Shown one piece after another: positions 5,427 through 8,591 of a DNA stretch of 8,591 bases (position 1 is its first letter; each line of letters opens with the position of its first letter). Location of the stretch: the NCBI GenBank assembly GCA_030740415.1, contig JASLXI010000024.1, forward strand, positions 1 through 8,591, read 5' to 3'. A model generated the notes under the pieces. It did not search any database and was not told the origin of the DNA. It worked only from the letters and a program-made list of their open reading frames with translations. The stretch comes from Dehalococcoidia bacterium. Lineage in GTDB: Bacteria; Chloroflexota; Dehalococcoidia; UBA2985. Position numbers and translations under genes: made by a program.

Positions 5427-7882
5427 CAGGCCTGGCCTTGCCCCGAAGCGGATAGGACTCCAGCGAACTGGTTCTGGTGCACGGGGTTATCTGCCTCCTG
5501 CCAGGGGTCCACGTAGGCATCAGCCGCAGCTTGGATTTCCGTGTCTAGGCGCTGGCAGATCCCCTCTGAATCGTCCAGCAGGACCTGGCGGAGCCGCTCG
5601 ATGCCGTTGCGCTCCTCAAAGCCGTATGTACGTTCCATATACTTGGCGTTCTCCCGATAGTATTGCATGAAGCGACCCATGTACCTCAGCACCTCATCAT
5701 GGGAGTCCACCACGCAGAGGACATCACCTTTGCGCACCGTGGACCCAGCTGCGCCCCCTATATACACCTCCCACTTGCCGCCCTCGATTGCCACGGTACC
5801 AATGTCCTTGGTTGTAGCCTCGGCACAGTTTCTGGGGCATCCCGAGGCAGCCAGCTTCACCTTGTGGGGCGTTTCGATGCCCTGGAACCGCTTCTCTATC
5901 GCTACTCCCAGGGTCGTGCTGTCGCCCAACCCGAAACGACAGAAGTCCGTGCCAACACAGGTCTTGCACGTGCGGAATGCCTTGGAGTATGCGTGTCCGG
6001 ATGACATGCCGAGGTCCTTCCAGACTTTCGGTAGATTCTCTTTGGATATGCCCAGCAGGTCTATGCGCTGCCCGCCGGTTATCTTCACCATGGGGACATC
6101 GTACTTATCCACCACGTCAGCGATGCTACGGAGCTGCTCCGACGAGGTGATTCCTCCGTATACGCGGGGCACCACGCTGAAGGTGCCATCATTCTGGATG
6201 TTGGCATGGACACGGTCGTTGATGAACCGGGCATCCCGCTCGTCCTCGTAGTCTTTGCCCCAGATGGTTTTCAATAGCGACGCCAGTCCCACCTTGCTGC
6301 CAGGGTCTTCTTTGCCACCGGCCAGGACGCTGAACACTGCCGAGACACTTCGAAGCCCCTGATTCCTAACGGCCGCGACGAGCTCCTGTTTTGTCATCGG
6401 CAGCCCAGGGACGTAGTAGTGAACAGAGGGGTCTTCGGCCACCAGGCCATCAGCGGCCATCTTCAGTATTGCCTGTACCTGGGGCCTGCATGTGCCGCAG
6501 CCCGTGCCTGCCCGAGTGGCATCACACAAGGTTCTAAAGCTGCGACTACCCGCCTTCACCGCCGCGACGATTCTTCCCTTGGAGACACCATTGCAGTTAC
6601 ATATCTGGGCCTCATCGGGCAGGTCGGCGACGTCCAACCCCTTGGCCTCACCAGCCAGAGAGAACAAAAGCTCTGCCCTGCTCTCTGGCACGTCCTCCTG
6701 GCGGTCAAATGCCTGAAGCAGCCTGGGGGTTGTGGCTCCATCGCCCAATAGGATTGCTCCAGCCAGCCGGCCGTTCCGCACGATGAGCTTTTTGTATACT
6801 CCCCTGGACGGCTCTACATATGAGATCACCTCGTCTTCCTCACTCGTAGCATCCTTATCGCCAAAGGTGGCCAAGTCCACCCCCATGACCTTGAGCTTTG
6901 TAGATGGGCTGGACCCACTGTACACGGACTCGGGATTGGCTTTAGTGAGCTGTTCGGCCAGAATACGTGCCTGTTCCCACGCCGCTGCCACAAGGCCGTA
7001 GGTCTTTCCCTGGTGCTCGGCACACTCGCCAATGGCGTAGATGTCGCTGTCGTTACGGCTAGAGAGGTCGTTGTGAACTAGAATCCCTTTCTGGACTGGG
7101 AGACCCGCCTGTTCGGCCAAGTCTACATTGGGACGAATCCCAGCGGCAATAACCAGCATATCGCATTCCAGTGTTGAGCCGTCTGTAAAGGCAAGGCCCG
7201 TGACGTGCCCATTGCCTAGCACCCCCTTGCTGGCACTTTCCAGATGGGTGTGGACACCCATCTGCTCCAGGGTGTGTTGAAGCATCGTTCCGGCATCCTG
7301 ATCAAGCTGCACATCCATGAGGTGTGATTGCAGGTGGACCACGTGCACCTCCAAGCCCTGGTTGAGGAGACCCCGCGCTGCCTCTAACCCCAGCAATCCT
7401 CCTCCTATGATAGCTACTTTCTTAGCGTTGGCAGCATAACTGATCATCCCAGTGCAATCATCCAATGTCCGAAAGACGAAGACCCCGTCCTTGAATTGGG
7501 AGGACTCTCCAGAGATGCCTTCCAAGGGAGGGATGAAGGCAGTGCTGCCGGTGGCGATGACCAGCTTGTCGTAAGGTTCTGCTATCTCGCCGGGGGCATA
7601 CACTTTCTTGGATAGTCGATCAATCCATCCGGCACGGACGCCGGCGTGCAGGGTTATGCCATTCTCCTGGTACCAGTTCAGGGGGTTGATGAATATGTCC
7701 TTGGGGTCGTGGGTGCCGGCCAGAACATTGGAGAGCAGGATGCGGTTATAGTTGCCGTATGGCTCCTCCCCGAAGACCACAATGTCGTAAAGGTCGCCTC
7801 CTCCCCTGGCCAACAGTTCCTCCAACAAACGCGCTCCCGCCATACCGTTGCCAATCACAACCAATCGTTTCTTTTCTGCCAT
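5426..7882 (-). CDS. nirB: Nitrite reductase (NADH) large subunit
   Basis: The 818-residue product is a full-length assimilatory NirB/NasD. It opens with the FAD-binding motif VVIGNGMAG (8-16), and the NADH-binding Rossmann motif VAIIGGGLLGLEAA lies at 156-169. A BFD-like [2Fe-2S] domain follows with ligands C428, C430, C462 and C465 (CNC and CGTC). Next come the ferredoxin-like half domain and the siroheme-[4Fe-4S] domain, with C642 and C648 in CVGTDFC and C682 and C686 in SGCPRNC. Every cofactor-binding cysteine is present, so the enzyme should be active, passing electrons from NADH through FAD and Fe-S clusters to siroheme to make ammonium from nitrite. The start at 7882 has an AGGAGAG ribosome binding site. 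The gene lies 17 bases after the nasA remnant and overlaps nirD by one base. It is cytoplasmic and has no truncation. Confidence 0.96.
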   Translation of the reverse strand: MAEKKRLVVIGNGMAGARLLEELLARGGGDLYDIVVFGEEPYGNYNRILLSNVLAGTHDPKDIFINPLNWYQENGITLHAGVRAGWIDRLSKKVYAPGEIAEPYDKLVIATGSTAFIPPLEGISGESSQFKDGVFVFRTLDDCTGMISYAANAKKVAIIGGGLLGLEAARGLLNQGLEVHVVHLQSHLMDVQLDQDAGTMLQHTLEQMGVHTHLESASKGVLGNGHVTGLAFTDGSTLECDMLVIAAGIRPNVDLAEQAGLPVQKGILVHNDLSSRNDSDIYAIGECAEHQGKTYGLVAAAWEQARILAEQLTKANPESVYSGSSPSTKLKVMGVDLATFGDKDATSEEDEVISYVEPSRGVYKKLIVRNGRLAGAILLGDGATTPRLLQAFDRQEDVPESRAELLFSLAGEAKGLDVADLPDEAQICNCNGVSKGRIVAAVKAGSRSFRTLCDATRAGTGCGTCRPQVQAILKMAADGLVAEDPSVHYYVPGLPMTKQELVAAVRNQGLRSVSAVFSVLAGGKEDPGSKVGLASLLKTIWGKDYEDERDARFINDRVHANIQNDGTFSVVPRVYGGITSSEQLRSIADVVDKYDVPMVKITGGQRIDLLGISKENLPKVWKDLGMSSGHAYSKAFRTCKTCVGTDFCRFGLGDSTTLGVAIEKRFQGIETPHKVKLAASGCPRNCAEATTKDIGTVAIEGGKWEVYIGGAAGSTVRKGDVLCVVDSHDEVLRYMGRFMQYYRENAKYMERTYGFEERNGIERLRQVLLDDSEGICQRLDTEIQAAADAYVDPWQEADNPVHQNQFAGVLSASGQGQA

Positions 7883-7899
7883 GATATTCTCTCCTGGGT

Positions 7900-8223
7900 C
7901 TATTGACTGCTCTCAATTCTGACTGAGCACACCTTGAACTCCGGCATGCGGCTGATGGGGTCCAGCGCTGGGTTGGTCAACCGATTTGCGGACTGCGCTC
8001 CACCCCAATGGAACGGCACGAATACGGTGTTCTCCCGGATGCTTGGACTGACCTTAATTTTGAACCTAGCTGTACCGCGTCGAGTGGTTAGGCCCACCAC
8101 CTCCCCATCGGACACTCCGTAGTGCCGGGCGGTGAACGGATGGACCTGCGCGAGCGGTTCCATCGCCATCTCCGGTAGCTCAGGGACTCGGCGAGTCTGC
8201 GTTCCCGCCGTGGGTTGTGCCAT
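7900..8223 (-). CDS. C-terminal molybdopterin-binding domain of an assimilatory nitrate reductase (5'-truncated remnant or split subunit)
   Basis: The 107-residue product matches only the last part of the catalytic subunit of assimilatory nitrate reductase (NasA/NarB, molybdopterin oxidoreductase family). It covers most of the molybdopterin dinucleotide-binding barrel: GTQTRRVPEL at 7-16, VHPFTARHYGVSDGEVV at 27-43, VFVPFHWGG at 67-75 and ANRLTNPALDPISRMPEFKV at 79-98. The N-terminal [4Fe-4S] site and the catalytic domain, some 600 or more residues, are absent. The first strand of the cofactor domain (the LTTGR stretch of the family) is also missing. Codons upstream of the ATG show no family likeness and soon meet a stop. 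The ribosome binding site is weak (AAGGAAGAG about twelve bases away). It precedes nirB by 17 bases. A decayed gene is most likely. A separately encoded domain, like FwdD of formylmethanofuran dehydrogenase, is a less likely alternative. Confidence 0.8.
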   Translation of the reverse strand: MAQPTAGTQTRRVPELPEMAMEPLAQVHPFTARHYGVSDGEVVGLTTRRGTARFKIKVSPSIRENTVFVPFHWGGAQSANRLTNPALDPISRMPEFKVCSVRIESSQ

Positions 8224-8526
8224 AATCTGTCTGCTCTTCCTTGCTGAGTAGCTAAGATCAGATTATGTGAACACTATTTCGCACATGTATCGGCGCCGTT
8301 AAACTTGGGTAAACTCTATGTGAACGCCATGTTACAGGGAAGACCTTCGGGATAGTCAGAAATCCATTTACAAGGGCATCCTATAAGAGTCGGATTAGCC
8401 AGGATAGACGAGTTTGACACGGCTTCCACAACCTCCCCTACTCTGTGGCATCCCCCTGGCGGGTTATAATGGGGGGCAGAAGGCTAGGAGTCCCATGGGG
8501 GATTAGTACAACTGAGGGGCATTGAG
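8224..8526. other. Divergent intergenic region with short repeats
   Basis: No gene is supported over 303 bases. TATGTGAAC occurs twice (8264-8272 and 8317-8325). ATGTG (8265-8269) and CACAT (8282-8286) form an inverted pair twelve bases apart, too widely spaced for a CRP site. TAAACT is repeated with a 10-base period near 8300-8316. For the minus-strand nir cluster the only promoter hint is CATAAT (complement of 8262-8267) without a convincing -35. No trace of the missing part of the nitrate reductase was recognised here. Confidence 0.4.
8465..8470 (+). promoter_or_regulatory. Possible -10 element for the right-edge gene
   Basis: TATAAT is perfect and lies 56 bases before the ATG at 8527. 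The -35 at normal spacing is poor, and the good TTGACA at 8414-8419 is too far away (45 bases) to be its partner. Confidence 0.35.
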
Positions 8527-8591
8527 ATGAATCTAAAGTCCATATCGCTCCTATTACTGCCTGCAGTGTTTATGTTGGTGATGGTTGCGTG
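8527..8591 (+). CDS. Start of a secreted or membrane protein (cut by window edge)
   Basis: An ATG at 8527 opens a frame to the window edge, 21 codons and two bases. It reads MNLKSISLLLLPAVFMLVMV, a short start with one lysine and then an unbroken hydrophobic run. This fits a signal peptide or first membrane segment. GAGGGG (8514-8519) is a well-spaced ribosome binding site seven bases ahead, and a TATAAT lies further upstream. The family cannot be told from so few residues. It is transcribed away from the nir cluster. Confidence 0.5.
   Translation, partial: MNLKSISLLLLPAVFMLVMVA

Noticed and set aside
8265..8286. ATGTG and CACAT pair as a CRP/FNR-type operator
   Set aside because: The spacing is four bases longer than a CRP site allows and there is no FNR TTGAT core.
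8450..8503. ATCCCCC and GGGGGAT inverted repeat flanking the TATAAT
   Set aside because: The arms are short G and C runs far apart in a G-rich stretch; no terminator or operator layout.

Overview
The window looks like a chromosomal segment from a bacterium of moderate-to-high GC (judged by eye) with strong AGGAGG-type ribosome binding sites. A ClpC-type chaperone, a four-domain ribosomal protein S1 and an NADH-type NirBD system would suit Chloroflexota or a Gram-positive-like lineage. That placement is a weak inference; nothing here fixes the taxon.

Layout. (1) Positions 1-1823, minus strand: a single 5S rRNA gene with its own promoter, then rpsA (ribosomal protein S1) and the start of clpC, which runs off the left edge. 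Between the 5S gene and the rpsA promoter lies a set of nested inverted repeats that no gene explains. (2) Positions 2103-4630, plus strand: a phosphotriesterase-family metal hydrolase (lactonase-like), rarA (AAA+ replication/recombination ATPase) and tRNA-Thr(CGT) behind an extended -10 promoter. (3) Positions 4643-8223, minus strand: a nitrate/nitrite assimilation cluster in the order nasA C-terminal piece, nirB, nirD, narK remnant. The nirB and nirD genes are intact and overlap by one base. The nitrate reductase is reduced to part of its C-terminal cofactor-binding domain. The nitrate/nitrite transporter is frameshifted and cut off after about two membrane segments. (4) Positions 8224-8591: a 303-base divergent intergenic region, then the first codons of a plus-strand gene for an exported or membrane protein.

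How the genes work together. rpsA and clpC probably share a transcript for translation and protein quality control. The nir cluster should reduce nitrite to ammonium with NADH, but as it stands here it lacks both nitrate uptake and nitrate reduction. It reads as a nitrate-assimilation operon worn down to its nitrite-reductase core, with one broken end close to a tRNA gene.

I found no CRISPR array, transposase, integrase or clear defence system. The least explained items are the folded element at 1568-1671, the solitary 5S gene and the two truncated ends of the nir cluster.
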